A stretch of DNA of 64,000 nucleotides from positions 62,001-126,000 of the forward strand of contig NZ_MACH01000156.1 of the NCBI RefSeq assembly GCF_001884065.1, read 5' to 3'. The translations under genes were made by a program, and so were the position numbers. The notes beneath the pieces were generated by a model. That model was not told the DNA's origin and did not search any database. It was given only the letters and a program-made list of their open reading frames with translations. Below are positions 9,173 to 17,147 of this stretch, in pieces. Position 1 is the first letter of the stretch. Every line of letters begins with the position of its first letter. The DNA is from Bacillus proteolyticus (lineage in GTDB: Bacteria > Bacillota > Bacilli > Bacillales > Bacillaceae_G).

Positions 9173-10495
9173 ATGGCTCAAGCAAAATCTAACCGAGTCG
9201 CCGGCAATATCTTTAAAGGTTCCGTCGGCAATTTAATTGAATGGTACGACTGGTACGTTTACTCTGCATTTGCTGTTTATTTTTCAGCAGAGTTCTTTCC
9301 TAAAGGCGATCCAACTAGTCAATTACTGAACACGGCAGCTATTTTCGCAGTTGGATTTTTAATGCGCCCTATCGGCAGTTTATTAATGGGACGATATGCG
9401 GATCGTCACGGACGCCGGGCAGCATTAACGCTTTCCATTACCGTTATGGCCGGTGGTTCTTTAATTATTGCCTGTACACCGAGTTACGAAAGCATCGGTA
9501 TTATGGCGCCAATTATTTTAGTTCTCGCCCGTTTACTTCAAGGGTTATCACTTGGCGGAGAGTATGGAACTTCCGCAACATATTTATCTGAGATGGCTAG
9601 TAGTGGACGCCGCGGTTTTTATTCAAGTTTTCAATATGTAACGCTCGTTGCTGGACAGATGGTTGCGTTAGGCGTTCAAATTGTTCTTCAGCAATTACTA
9701 AGCGAACCAGATATGAAAGCTTTGGGATGGCGTATTCCATTCATTATTGGAGCGATGGGCGCAGTAGCTGTATTATGGCTTCGACGTACAATGGATGAAT
9801 CAGAGCAGTTCTCAAATATGGAATCGAAAAACCGCGAAAGCGCAGGAACCGTTCGCGCTCTTATGAAACATCCGAAAGCAGTATTAACAGTAGTCGGCCT
9901 AACTTTAGGAGGCACTGTTGCATTTTATACGTACACAACATATTTACAAAAATTCATGGTAAACACAGTCGGTCTTCCGAAAGAAGTTGTAAGCTGGATT
10001 AACTTTGTCGCACTACTTATATTCGTCGTACTTCAACCGATTGCTGGGCTATTATCTGATAAAATCGGACGCCGCCCACTATTAATGGCATTCGGTATTC
10101 TTGGAACGTTACTAACAGCACCGATCTTCTTCTTCATGGAAAAAACGACAGAGCCAATCGTAGCATTTTTACTCATGATGGTCGGTCTCATTATCGTTAC
10201 TGGTTACACATCGATTAACGCAATTGTAAAAGCAGAACTCTTCCCAACTGAAATTCGCGCACTTGGCGTAGGTTTACCATATGCACTAACAGTTGCGATA
10301 TTCGGCGGAACAGCTGAGTTCATCGCATTATGGCTAAAGAGTATCGGAATGGAATCACTATTCTACTTCTACGTAGCTGGATGTATCGCGATCAGCTTTA
10401 TTACGTATTGGCGTATGGATGAGTCATCGAAGACTTCGCAGATTGAGGCGGAGCTTGGTGGTGGGGATAAACTAGCTAATAATAAATCTAGTTAA
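9173..10495 (+). CDS. MHS-family MFS transporter (metabolite:H+ symporter)
   Basis: Proton-coupled uptake carrier of the metabolite:H+ symporter group, 440 residues and about 12 membrane segments. Seen: the N-terminal family motif GNLIEWYDWYVYSAFAVYF, the MFS loop 2-3 signature GRYADRHGRRAAL, LLQGLSLGGEYG, and the loop 8-9 repeat GLLSDKIGRRPLL. Members carry citrate, 2-oxoglutarate, shikimate or dicarboxylates. The adjoining CitS/CitT-like pair points to citrate or a related acid. In B. subtilis this place is taken by CitM, an unrelated CitMHS carrier, so this is an analogous swap. Ribosome site AAGAGGAGGAATT; a cre-like site lies upstream and a terminator follows. The last roughly 70 bases are G-rich at wobble positions. 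Confidence 0.86.
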   Translation: MAQAKSNRVAGNIFKGSVGNLIEWYDWYVYSAFAVYFSAEFFPKGDPTSQLLNTAAIFAVGFLMRPIGSLLMGRYADRHGRRAALTLSITVMAGGSLIIACTPSYESIGIMAPIILVLARLLQGLSLGGEYGTSATYLSEMASSGRRGFYSSFQYVTLVAGQMVALGVQIVLQQLLSEPDMKALGWRIPFIIGAMGAVAVLWLRRTMDESEQFSNMESKNRESAGTVRALMKHPKAVLTVVGLTLGGTVAFYTYTTYLQKFMVNTVGLPKEVVSWINFVALLIFVVLQPIAGLLSDKIGRRPLLMAFGILGTLLTAPIFFFMEKTTEPIVAFLLMMVGLIIVTGYTSINAIVKAELFPTEIRALGVGLPYALTVAIFGGTAEFIALWLKSIGMESLFYFYVAGCIAISFITYWRMDESSKTSQIEAELGGGDKLANNKSS

Positions 10496-10575
10496 AATTA
10501 CGTATGCTATGTTCTTCGTTTACCTGAACTCGATTTTCTTTATCTAAAAAAGCATAATTCATTAATATACAATTT

Positions 10576-10606
10576 AAAAACCTCTACTTATATGTAGAGG
10601 TTTTTG
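10576..10606 (+). terminator. Terminator of the MHS transporter gene
   Basis: AAAACCTCTAC / GTAGAGGTTTT hairpin with loop TTATAT followed by T residues, about 80 bases after the transporter stop. Confidence 0.8.
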
Positions 10607-10923
10607 TATGACGAAAAAACACGTAGTTCCATTGTTATTTTACAAACCCCAAATTCTTCCTCATCTTAAAGTGGAACAAATTTATCCCTTAGAGTGTCTA
10701 ATAAGTGTATTTCTAACATTAGTTGTCCAGATTGGATACAACATATCCCGTTTGACATCTATTTTTATGTATTACAAAAAAAAGAAAGGAGTTATTATCC
10801 CAAAAAGTGGAAAATATGCATCGTAATACTACGGTTAAGTATTACAAGTTTAATACTTTCACAGGTGAACCATTACAAGTGGAAACAAAAAAGAAACAAC
10901 CCAAACCGTGACTTATCAATCAT
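10607..10923. other. Gene-poor spacer
   Basis: No convincing gene. A 31-codon reading starts at 10816 (MHRNTTVKYYKFNTFTGEPL) and ends at 10911. It is protein-like and basic but lacks a well-spaced ribosome site, so it may be a leftover gene end. The stretch lies between the transporter terminator and a bcr1-like repeat. Confidence 0.4.
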
Positions 10924-11081
10924 ATAAAGTGAAACTTTAATCAGTGGGGGTTTTGTTCATCCCCAGCTGATTATCAGCCCTCACCAATCGGGCTTTTACG
11001 GGCAGCCCGACCCCCACCTAACTTCTTTGCTTCCGCTGAATTTTGAGGTGGGGGTCTTACTGCCCGTTAATGCGGGATAAA
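10924..11081 (+). repeat. bcr1-like repeat, full-length copy 1
   Basis: A 158-base element bounded by ATAAA at both ends (10924-10928 and 11077-11081). It starts ATAAAGTGAAACTTTAATCAG and ends GTTAATGCGGGATAAA. Internal inverted repeats TCAGTGGGGG..., CGGGCTTTTACGGGCAGCCCG and CCCCCACCT...AGGTGGGGG would fold as stem-loops. Four shorter relatives with the same ends occur in this window. Length, palindromes and the TTTAT/ATAAA duplication agree with the bcr1 repeat known from the B. cereus group; assignment is from memory of that family. Confidence 0.75.
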
Positions 11082-11211
11082 CGTTTTGGATGTCATTTAA
11101 CCTGTGAAATTTTAGCTGCAGTAGTATTGTTACCATATGCCATCTTTAATTGCATTGGTATTTAGAATACCTAGACAAAATCCATATATTCTTGAAAGAG
11201 GTTGAAAATTT

Positions 11212-12159
11212 ATGTTCGTTTTAAACAAGTTCTTTAACATTTTACATTACAAAAAGATTGTGCCTGTAGTATTACTTTCATGTGTATCACTTATAGGCTG
11301 TTCCAATAGTAGCACTCAATCTGAACCACCTAAACAAGCGAATCAAGCTAATCAAATTAAACAAGAAAATACAGGTAATCAATCTTTCGCTAAACTTGAA
11401 AAAGAATATGATGCTAAGCTTGGTATTTATGCACTGGACACAGGTACGAATCAAACTGTTGCTTATCATTCAGACGATCGTTTTGCATTTGCATCCACAT
11501 CTAAATCATTAGCTGTGGGCGCTCTTTTACGCAAGAACTCATTAGAAGCTCTTGATCAAAGGATTACGTATACTCATGAAGATCTTTCTAATTATAATCC
11601 AATTACTGAAAAGCATGTTGATACAGGAATGACGTTAAAAGAACTTGCAGATGCTTCTGTTCGATATAGTGACAGCACAGCACATAATTTGATTCTTAAA
11701 CAGTTAGGGGGGCCCTCTGAATTTGAAAAAATCTTGAGAGAAATGGGAGATACTGTTACTACTTCAGAACGATTTGAACCTGAATTAAATGAAGTGCATC
11801 CAGGAGAAACACATGATACCAGTACACCAGAAGCGATAGCTAAGACACTCCAATCATTTACATTAGGAACTGCACTTCCAATAGAAAAACGTGAACTATT
11901 AGTAGATTGGATGAAGAGAAATACAACTGGAGATAAATTGATTCGTGCGGGCGTACCAAAAGGATGGGAAGTAGCTGATAAAACAGGCGCGGGATCTTAC
12001 GGAACAAGAAATGATATCGCAATTATTTGGCCACCAAATAAAAAGCCGATTGTTCTTGCTATACTTTCTAATCATGATAAAGAAGATGCTAAATACGATG
12101 ATAAACTTATTGCAGACGCAACCAAAGTCGTGTTAAATACCTTAAAAGCCACGGAATAA
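11212..12159 (+). CDS. bla: Class A beta-lactamase, type III lipoprotein form
   Basis: Serine beta-lactamase that hydrolyses penicillins outside the membrane. The 315 residues begin with a signal peptide and lipobox LIGC, followed by a Ser/Gln/Asn-rich linker to about residue 60, so the enzyme is probably lipid-anchored. Catalytic motifs are all present: STSK (active Ser and Lys), YSDS in place of the commoner SDN, RFEPELNE with the omega-loop Glu166 equivalent, and DKTGAG. The SDS variant and the lipoprotein leader match beta-lactamase III of B. cereus rather than the secreted BcI enzyme. Ribosome site AAAGAGG. No BlaI/BlaR regulators adjoin, so regulation is unknown. It sits between a bcr1-like repeat and degenerate DNA, an accessory setting. 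Confidence 0.95.
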   Translation: MFVLNKFFNILHYKKIVPVVLLSCVSLIGCSNSSTQSEPPKQANQANQIKQENTGNQSFAKLEKEYDAKLGIYALDTGTNQTVAYHSDDRFAFASTSKSLAVGALLRKNSLEALDQRITYTHEDLSNYNPITEKHVDTGMTLKELADASVRYSDSTAHNLILKQLGGPSEFEKILREMGDTVTTSERFEPELNEVHPGETHDTSTPEAIAKTLQSFTLGTALPIEKRELLVDWMKRNTTGDKLIRAGVPKGWEVADKTGAGSYGTRNDIAIIWPPNKKPIVLAILSNHDKEDAKYDDKLIADATKVVLNTLKATE

Positions 12160-12376
12160 ATGATAATAGGTTAAAAGTTTTCTATTTTAGGTGAGTGTTT
12201 TCATCAACTAAAAATTTAATAGTGTCCCAAAAACGAAATTTGGTGCTAACTTGTAATAAAAAGCTCATTTTTATTGTTTGGGGATAAATCGTTCTTTAAG
12301 CTTGATGGCGATTTGGTGCTACCTCTAAAACATCTGGACTTTAATAGCCAACTAAAAAATGCAAACAAAAAGACCT
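12160..12376. other. Degenerate DNA with an 11-base direct repeat
   Basis: Non-coding stretch after the beta-lactamase. ATTTGGTGCTA occurs twice, at 12238-12248 and 12311-12321. No transposase fragment or clear terminal inverted repeat is visible, so a lost mobile element is only a guess. Confidence 0.3.
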
Positions 12377-12401
12377 TTAATCAGTCGTTTTGTTTGCATT
12401 T
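12358..12401 (-). terminator. Terminator overlapping the 52-residue membrane gene
   Basis: ATGCAAACAAAA / TTTTGTTTGCAT hairpin. On the minus strand it is followed by TTTTTTAG. Its upstream arm lies within the last codons of the small membrane protein gene. Confidence 0.65.
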
Positions 12402-12535
12402 CCTTTTTCTAAAACCACAGAAAAGATAAGTACTATAGTTAACACCATAATAAACCTTACTTCACTTCCATCACTTACAAAAAATGAATACAAAGTATAA
12501 ATTAAAATTAATATTCCATAAATAACTTTGTGCAA
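12377..12535 (-). CDS. Small two-helix membrane peptide (52 aa), TTG start
   Basis: A short gene not usually called. It starts at TTG (12535) after the ribosome site GGGGGGAG with 4-base spacing and reads (M)HKVIYGILILIYTLYSFFV, a hydrophobic helix, then the loop SDGSEVRF, a second helix IMVLTIVLIFSVVL and the charged tail EKGNANKTTD. Two membrane helices joined by a six- to eight-residue acidic loop form a hairpin typical of small Bacillus membrane peptides. A terminator overlaps the stop. Function unknown; no toxin or antitoxin partner was identified. Support comes from the ribosome site, uninterrupted hydrophobic pattern and terminator; the non-ATG start lowers certainty. Confidence 0.5.
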   Translation of the reverse strand: MHKVIYGILILIYTLYSFFVSDGSEVRFIMVLTIVLIFSVVLEKGNANKTTD

Positions 12536-12685
12536 TGAACTCCCCCCTTTTTGCCGTATATATTTTAGTTTAAAAATTTAATTCAAGCCCTATATCAAAA
12601 TGAAAATAAAAAGCACCTGTGATATACACAAAGTGCTTTTCTCTTGTCAATTTATCTATTTTCACTATATTTATCTACTTTCTTT

Positions 12686-12847
12686 TTATAACTCAAATTT
12701 CTTCGAATCGTACTTTTCTAGAGTTTGCTGCAATTCATTTTGTTCATATGGAATATGTTTATCTGTCTGTACATCTTCAACATTTTCTCCACCTGTTAAT
12801 AATCTCCTGTACTTAAAAGAGCGCCCTGTTAATACTGTTGTAATCAT
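12686..12847 (-). CDS. 53-aa paralogue of the repeat protein with a compensated frameshift
   Basis: Short gene starting MITTVLTG after AAAGGAGGGC. Its first 60 bases align with the start of the secreted-protein gene at 13660: both read ATGATTA(A/C)AACA and TTTTAAGTACAGGA. One extra base before TTTTAAGT and two extra bases after ACAGGA shift the frame and then restore it. The hydrophobic ALLSTGL of the relative is replaced here by RSFKYRRLL. The signal peptide is therefore probably lost, although the reading frame stays open through the hydrophilic remainder (ENVEDVQTDKHIPYEQNELQ). It may be a decaying gene or a product retained in the cytoplasm. No function is known for either paralogue. Confidence 0.45.
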   Translation of the reverse strand: MITTVLTGRSFKYRRLLTGGENVEDVQTDKHIPYEQNELQQTLEKYDSKKFEL

Positions 12848-13087
12848 TTTGTATTGCCCTCCTTTTGTTTGATTACTTGTATCATAAAACACGTATCTGA
12901 AGTTGATATGTAGTTTATCTAGAGTGTATGTAAATTTAAAAAATCTCTAATAAAATGTTTATGTTGTAACGTTACCACCAAAACTAGTGCTTCAAACACC
13001 ATGATTTGAAGAGACAGTAACCCATATTCTAGCTTGAATTCCCGCCACAGTTCTATATTGAGTAAAACCGGTTGATTCCTATAATAT

Positions 13088-13118
13088 AAAAAGAGCACCA
13101 CTTTTTGGATGCTCTTCG
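13088..13118 (-). terminator. Terminator of the secreted repeat protein gene
   Basis: GAGCATCC / GGTGCTC hairpin with loop AAAAAGT, followed on the minus strand by TTTTTATATT. It lies 20 bases after the stop of the repeat protein. Confidence 0.6.
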
Positions 13119-13135
13119 TTATAACTATATATTAT

Positions 13136-13660
13136 TTAATTTCCTTCTTTTGTTGGTACCATTTTTCCTTCTTGAGAGTCTGTGCCCTCTGTTCTTTCAA
13201 CAGTTTTTGCATGCTCTGGTTTTTCAGGGGCTCCCATTTCAAATCCAGATTGAGAATCTGTACCTTCTTTTGTTGGTACCATTTTTCCTTCTTGAGAATC
13301 TGTACCTTCTGTTCTTTCAACAGTTTTTGCATGTTCTGGTTTTTCAGGGGCTCCCATTTCAAATCCAGATTGAGAATCTGTACCTTCTTTTGCTGGTACC
13401 ATTTTTCCTTCTTGAGAACCTGTACCTTCTGTTCTTTCAACAGTTTTTGCGTCTCCTTTAGGAGTTGCTGGCACTGCATCTTTAGGTAAATCAAAGTTTT
13501 GTGAGAAAGACGTTGTTCCATCTGCACTTTGTGTAATTACTTGATTGGAACTATCTTCATTTGACTTTAAATTGTCCATTTTCGCATCATCTGCACCTAC
13601 TGCACCTCCCGCTACCAATCCTGTACTTAAAAGTGCTCCTGCTAATAATGTTTTAATCAT
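13136..13660 (-). CDS. Small secreted protein with 40-residue tandem repeats
   Basis: Unrecognised 174-residue protein, probably exported. A short signal peptide (MIKTLLAGALLSTGLVAGGAVGA, cleavage likely after VGA) is followed by an acidic region and two and a half copies of a 40-residue unit that begins KTVERTEGTDSQEGKMVP and ends GFEMGAPEKPEHA. Each unit itself contains two related halves (EGTDSQEG, EGTDSQSG). The repeat is low in hydrophobic residues, Cys-free and likely disordered. Ribosome site AGGAGG precedes ATG. There is no LPXTG, SLH or other wall anchor. A diverged paralogue with a damaged leader lies just downstream. Function is unknown; the repeat number is expected to vary between strains. 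Confidence 0.65.
   Translation of the reverse strand: MIKTLLAGALLSTGLVAGGAVGADDAKMDNLKSNEDSSNQVITQSADGTTSFSQNFDLPKDAVPATPKGDAKTVERTEGTGSQEGKMVPAKEGTDSQSGFEMGAPEKPEHAKTVERTEGTDSQEGKMVPTKEGTDSQSGFEMGAPEKPEHAKTVERTEGTDSQEGKMVPTKEGN
13137..13460 (-). repeat. 120-base in-gene tandem repeat, about 2.5 copies
   Basis: Exact 120-base period with units in register near 13141, 13261 and 13381, differing by a few bases. The period is a multiple of three, so reading frame is kept when copies are gained or lost. The same property keeps other frames open, which creates spurious overlapping readings on both strands. Confidence 0.9.
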
Positions 13661-14167
13661 TTTTCATTACCTCCTGTTTATTTGTAATATTCATCAAAAA
13701 AGTATCTAGAGTTAATGTTTTAGTCATTATCTTTATCTACTTGCTTTTTGATTACATTTAGCATAAGACAAGAATCTATAGTTGATATGGACTGTATCTG
13801 GAGATTATGTAAAGAAAAATAGATGATCAATTGTATATCCTAATGGATGCTTAGACAAGATTGAAACTTTATATGAGTTTGAACAATTGAGTTCCCCTTT
13901 GTTTTTGGGTGTGAGGTTTTTAGCCGGAGTGGAGTGAGGGACTAACCTTTTCTAATTTGAAAGCAAACTTTTTATTATTAGTTTACATTCAAAACACTGT
14001 AAATAAAGATGTTAAAAATCCGCGAACAAAAAACCACATCTCATTGATGTCCATCCCATCAGAAGTATGGACGGAAATTAAATATAATCCTCCCCTGTCT
14101 TTATGCATTAAGATAGAAAAAATTATAAATATAGACTTAAATATTTTTTGAAAGGATATTGTTTAAC
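13661..14167. other. Gene-poor spacer before the opp operon end
   Basis: No supportable gene. The part next to 13660 is the promoter side of the secreted repeat protein. A plus-strand open frame at 13957-14151 lacks a ribosome site and looks like chance. Confidence 0.4.
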
Positions 14168-14219
14168 AAACATAAAAAAGAGCTAAGGCTGTATGAGAAC
14201 CTTAGCTCTTTTTTATGTT
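14168..14219. terminator. Bidirectional terminator after opp operon
   Basis: Near-perfect AACATAAAAAAGAGCTAAGG / CCTTAGCTCTTTTTTATGTT hairpin with a loop of about 11 bases and A/T runs on both sides. Confidence 0.75.
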
Positions 14220-14306
14220 TATTATATAAATTATTTAACGCTACAAGCCATACCAACTATCATATTACCAACTGAAATACCACCAGGTCCCCCCGATGCT
14301 CCCCCT

Positions 14307-15278
14307 CTAAAACAAATGACAAGCCACCTCATGCCCCTTCGCAATCTCAACCATCTTCGGTACTTCTTGTGCGCATTTTTCAGTGGCGAATTTGCACCTT
14401 GTTCTGAATTTGCAGCCGGATGGTGAGTTTAGTGGGCTTGGTACTTCTCCCTCTAGGATGATCCGTTCTTTGCCTGTGTTTGTTGGATCTGGTTCTGGCA
14501 TGGATGAGAGTAGTGCTTGTGTGTATGGATGTGCCGGTTTTGTGTATAGGTCTTCGCTGTCGGCAATTTCTACTATGTTTCCTAAGTACATAACTCCGAT
14601 TCTATCTGATATATGTCTTACCATGGATAGGTCATGTGCGATGAATAAGTATGTGACGCCTGTTTCTTCTTGAATATCCTGCAGCATGTTTACGACTTGT
14701 GCTTGGACTGAGACATCTAATGCTGAGATTGGTTCGTCACATAGGATGAAGTCTGGTTTTACAGATAGTGCGCGCGCGATGCTTATGCGCTGTCTTTGGC
14801 CTCCGCTAAATTCGTGCGGGTAGCGATATAGGTGTTCTTCTTTTAGGCCTACTTTTTTGAGCAGGTCTAAAATGATTTCTTTTCTTTCTTCCTCTTCGTA
14901 AGATCCGTGAATGTTCATCGGTTCGCTAATAATTTGGAATACGTTCATTGTCGGGTTTAATGATGCGTATGGGTCTTGGAAAATGATTTGCATTCGTTTT
15001 CGATATTCTTTTAGTTCACTTTCTTTTAGATCTGCGATATCTTTTCCGTCGAATAGGATGTTACCTGAAGTGACGTCGTGTAAACGAATGATGCTTCTTC
15101 CTGTCGTTGATTTTCCGCAGCCGGATTCTCCTACTAGCCCGAATGTTTCACCCTTTTTAATTGTGAAGCTTAAGTCATCGACTGCTTTTAATTGCTCTGT
15201 TTTTCTGCCGAATAGTCCTTTTTTAATAGGAAAATACTTTTTTAAGTTCCGAACTTCAATTAAGTTTTCTTCATGCAT
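14307..15278 (-). CDS. oppF: Oligopeptide ABC transporter ATP-binding subunit
   Basis: Second ATPase of an oppABCDF peptide importer, 323 residues from MHEENLIEV. ATG at 15278 follows GGTAGGTGA and overlaps the OppD stop by 8 bases; an upstream GTG in frame is less well placed. Seen: Walker A GESGCGKST, Q-loop QIIFQDPYASLNP, ABC signature SGGQRQR, Walker B FILCDEPISALD, H-loop IAHD, and the C-terminal oligo/dipeptide domain with the Cys-rich end SGCKFRTRCKFATEKC that can hold an iron-sulphur cluster. It is last in the operon. The final 60 bases show C-rich plus-strand (G-ending codon) usage unlike the rest of the gene. Confidence 0.92.
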   Translation of the reverse strand: MHEENLIEVRNLKKYFPIKKGLFGRKTEQLKAVDDLSFTIKKGETFGLVGESGCGKSTTGRSIIRLHDVTSGNILFDGKDIADLKESELKEYRKRMQIIFQDPYASLNPTMNVFQIISEPMNIHGSYEEEERKEIILDLLKKVGLKEEHLYRYPHEFSGGQRQRISIARALSVKPDFILCDEPISALDVSVQAQVVNMLQDIQEETGVTYLFIAHDLSMVRHISDRIGVMYLGNIVEIADSEDLYTKPAHPYTQALLSSMPEPDPTNTGKERIILEGEVPSPLNSPSGCKFRTRCKFATEKCAQEVPKMVEIAKGHEVACHLF

Positions 15279-16263
15279 GGGAATCACCTACCGCCCTATC
15301 ATTTAGCCAGCACATAGAGCGCCTTCCGTTTCCGATTTCAAAATATGGCGGACGTTCTTTTTCACAAATGTCCATTTTATGTGGGCAACGCTCTGCGTAT
15401 GGGCATCCTTTCGGCGGGTGTAATAAGTTTGGTGTTACACCTTGAATTGGCGCGAGTCTTTCTTTTACGCCGTTCGATATTTTTGGTAGAGAGTTTAATA
15501 GCCCTTTCGTATATGGATGATTCGGCGATTGGAATATATTAAGTACAGGTCCTTCTTCCATAATAAGCCCGCCGTACATAACGATGACGCGTGTACAGTT
15601 TTGCGCAACAATTCCAAGATCATGCGTAATGAGAAGCAACGACATATTCGTTTCGTTTTTTAAGTTTTTCATTAAGTCTAGTATTTGTGCTTGTATCGTT
15701 ACATCAAGCGCTGTCGTCGGTTCGTCCGCAATGAGAATGTCTGGGTTACAAGACATCGCCATTGCGATCATAACCCGTTGCTTCATACCACCGCTTAGTT
15801 CATGCGGATATTGTTTTACCCTTTCTTCCGGTGAAGAAAGACCGACTTGTTTTAACAAGTTGACTGCGATGTGCTCTGCTTCTTTCTTTTTCACTTTTTG
15901 ATGCCGAATAATTACTTCCGTCATCTGCTTTCCAATTTTCACGACTGGGTTTAATGCCGACATTGGATCTTGGGATATGAGTGAAATTTGATTCCCTCTC
16001 ATAGAACGCAATTCTTTCTCCGATTTAGAAAGCACGTTTTCATTGTGAAATAGAATTTCTCCTTCTTTCACTTTCCCTGGCGACGTAACGAGGGCCATAA
16101 CAGATTTCGCCATAACGCTCTTTCCGCTTCCCGATTCGCCAACAATCCCCACGACTTCACCCTTTTTCAAACTAAATGAAACGCCGCGAACAGCTTCTAC
16201 TTCGCCGTCTTCTATGAAAAAAGAAGTCTTTAAGTTTTTTACTTCTAATAGTTTTTCAGACAC
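15271..16263 (-). CDS. oppD: Oligopeptide ABC transporter ATP-binding subunit
   Basis: First ATPase of the peptide importer, 330 residues. GTG at 16263 is chosen because AAAGGAG lies 8 bases upstream of it; the earlier GTG in frame would read through that site. It gives the standard start MSEKLLEVKNLKTSF. Walker A GESGSGKSV, Q-loop SLISQDPMSALNP, signature LSGGMKQR, Walker B ILIADEPTTALD and H-loop LITHD are all present. The C-terminal Cys-rich segment is GCPYAERCPHKMDIC. It powers import with OppF on the cytoplasmic face of OppB/OppC. Confidence 0.92.
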   Translation of the reverse strand: MSEKLLEVKNLKTSFFIEDGEVEAVRGVSFSLKKGEVVGIVGESGSGKSVMAKSVMALVTSPGKVKEGEILFHNENVLSKSEKELRSMRGNQISLISQDPMSALNPVVKIGKQMTEVIIRHQKVKKKEAEHIAVNLLKQVGLSSPEERVKQYPHELSGGMKQRVMIAMAMSCNPDILIADEPTTALDVTIQAQILDLMKNLKNETNMSLLLITHDLGIVAQNCTRVIVMYGGLIMEEGPVLNIFQSPNHPYTKGLLNSLPKISNGVKERLAPIQGVTPNLLHPPKGCPYAERCPHKMDICEKERPPYFEIGNGRRSMCWLNDRAVGDSHA

Positions 16264-16289
16264 TCTTCTCACTCCTTTCACTTAACACT

Positions 16290-17141
16290 TTAGTTCTCAT
16301 TCCCAGCTCCTTTTGGTGCGAAAGCTTTCTTGAGCGCTTCACCAATTACGTTAAAACTTAGTACTGTTAATAAAATAAGGAACCCAGGGAAGAGTGTTAA
16401 ATACCAAGCTTCACCTATGTATCCTTGCGCATTGTTCAGCATGCTGCCCCAAGAAGAATCTGGTTCTCTAATACCTAATCCTAAGAAGCTAAGGGATGAT
16501 TCCATTAAAATAGATGTCGCAATTGTTAATGTCGCAGCGATTATAATGGTCGATAAAATGTTAGGAATGATATGTCTTACAATAATCATGAGTGATTTTT
16601 GTCCCGATACTTTTGCGTATAACACGTACTCACGCTCTTTTACAGATAATGTTTCTGCCCTTACGATACGTGCGGTGTCCATCCACGTTAATAGTCCGAT
16701 AATAAGAACAAGCGTTGTAATTCCTGGTTTTAAATACGCATTTAATAACAACATTAAAAAGAACGAAGGAATTGACATTAAAACTTCAACAACTCGCATT
16801 AAGATGTTGTCTAACTTTCCACCAAAATATCCGCTAATTGTTCCAACTGCCGTACCGATTGTAATGGAAACGACCATCGCTAGAAAACCAACAGCAAGAG
16901 AAACTCTTCCGCCATATAACGCTCTCGTTAAGTAATCCCTTCCGTAATCATCTGTGCCGAAAGGATGACTTATACTCGGTTCTTGTAAACGATCTGGAAT
17001 CGACATTTTGCTAGGATCGTACGGTGATACGAATGCGAAAAGAGACGCTATTGTTAAAACACTAAGTATAATAACTCCCATTAGTACAAACTTATTTTTT
17101 GTAAAATTATTTTTTATCGTTTGAAATCTCCTATTGTTCAT
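16290..17141 (-). CDS. oppC: Oligopeptide ABC transporter permease
   Basis: Membrane subunit of the peptide importer, 283 residues with about six helices. The N-terminal OppC extension FKNKFVLMG-like segment is followed by HPFGTDDYGRDYLTRALYGG, the typical OppC/DppC signature, and by the EAA loop with RAETLSVKEREYVLYAKVSG that docks the ATPase. Ribosome site GGGGGTGA. It lies 6 bases after oppB and 26 before oppD. Substrate is peptides by family; exact size preference is unknown. Confidence 0.92.
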   Translation of the reverse strand: MNNRRFQTIKNNFTKNKFVLMGVIILSVLTIASLFAFVSPYDPSKMSIPDRLQEPSISHPFGTDDYGRDYLTRALYGGRVSLAVGFLAMVVSITIGTAVGTISGYFGGKLDNILMRVVEVLMSIPSFFLMLLLNAYLKPGITTLVLIIGLLTWMDTARIVRAETLSVKEREYVLYAKVSGQKSLMIIVRHIIPNILSTIIIAATLTIATSILMESSLSFLGLGIREPDSSWGSMLNNAQGYIGEAWYLTLFPGFLILLTVLSFNVIGEALKKAFAPKGAGNEN

Positions 17142-17147
17142 TCCAAA

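Noticed and set aside
10608..10927. Plus-strand open frames after the MHS terminator
   Set aside because: No ribosome site in front of ATG codons and composition of spacer DNA. The 31-codon frame at 10816 is mentioned only as a possible remnant.
12238..12321. Insertion sequence near the beta-lactamase
   Set aside because: No transposase fragment or inverted terminal repeats are visible; only a short direct repeat remains.
13105..13489. Long overlapping open frames on both strands through the 120-base repeats
   Set aside because: A period divisible by three keeps several frames open together. Only the minus frame with signal peptide and ribosome site has coding features.
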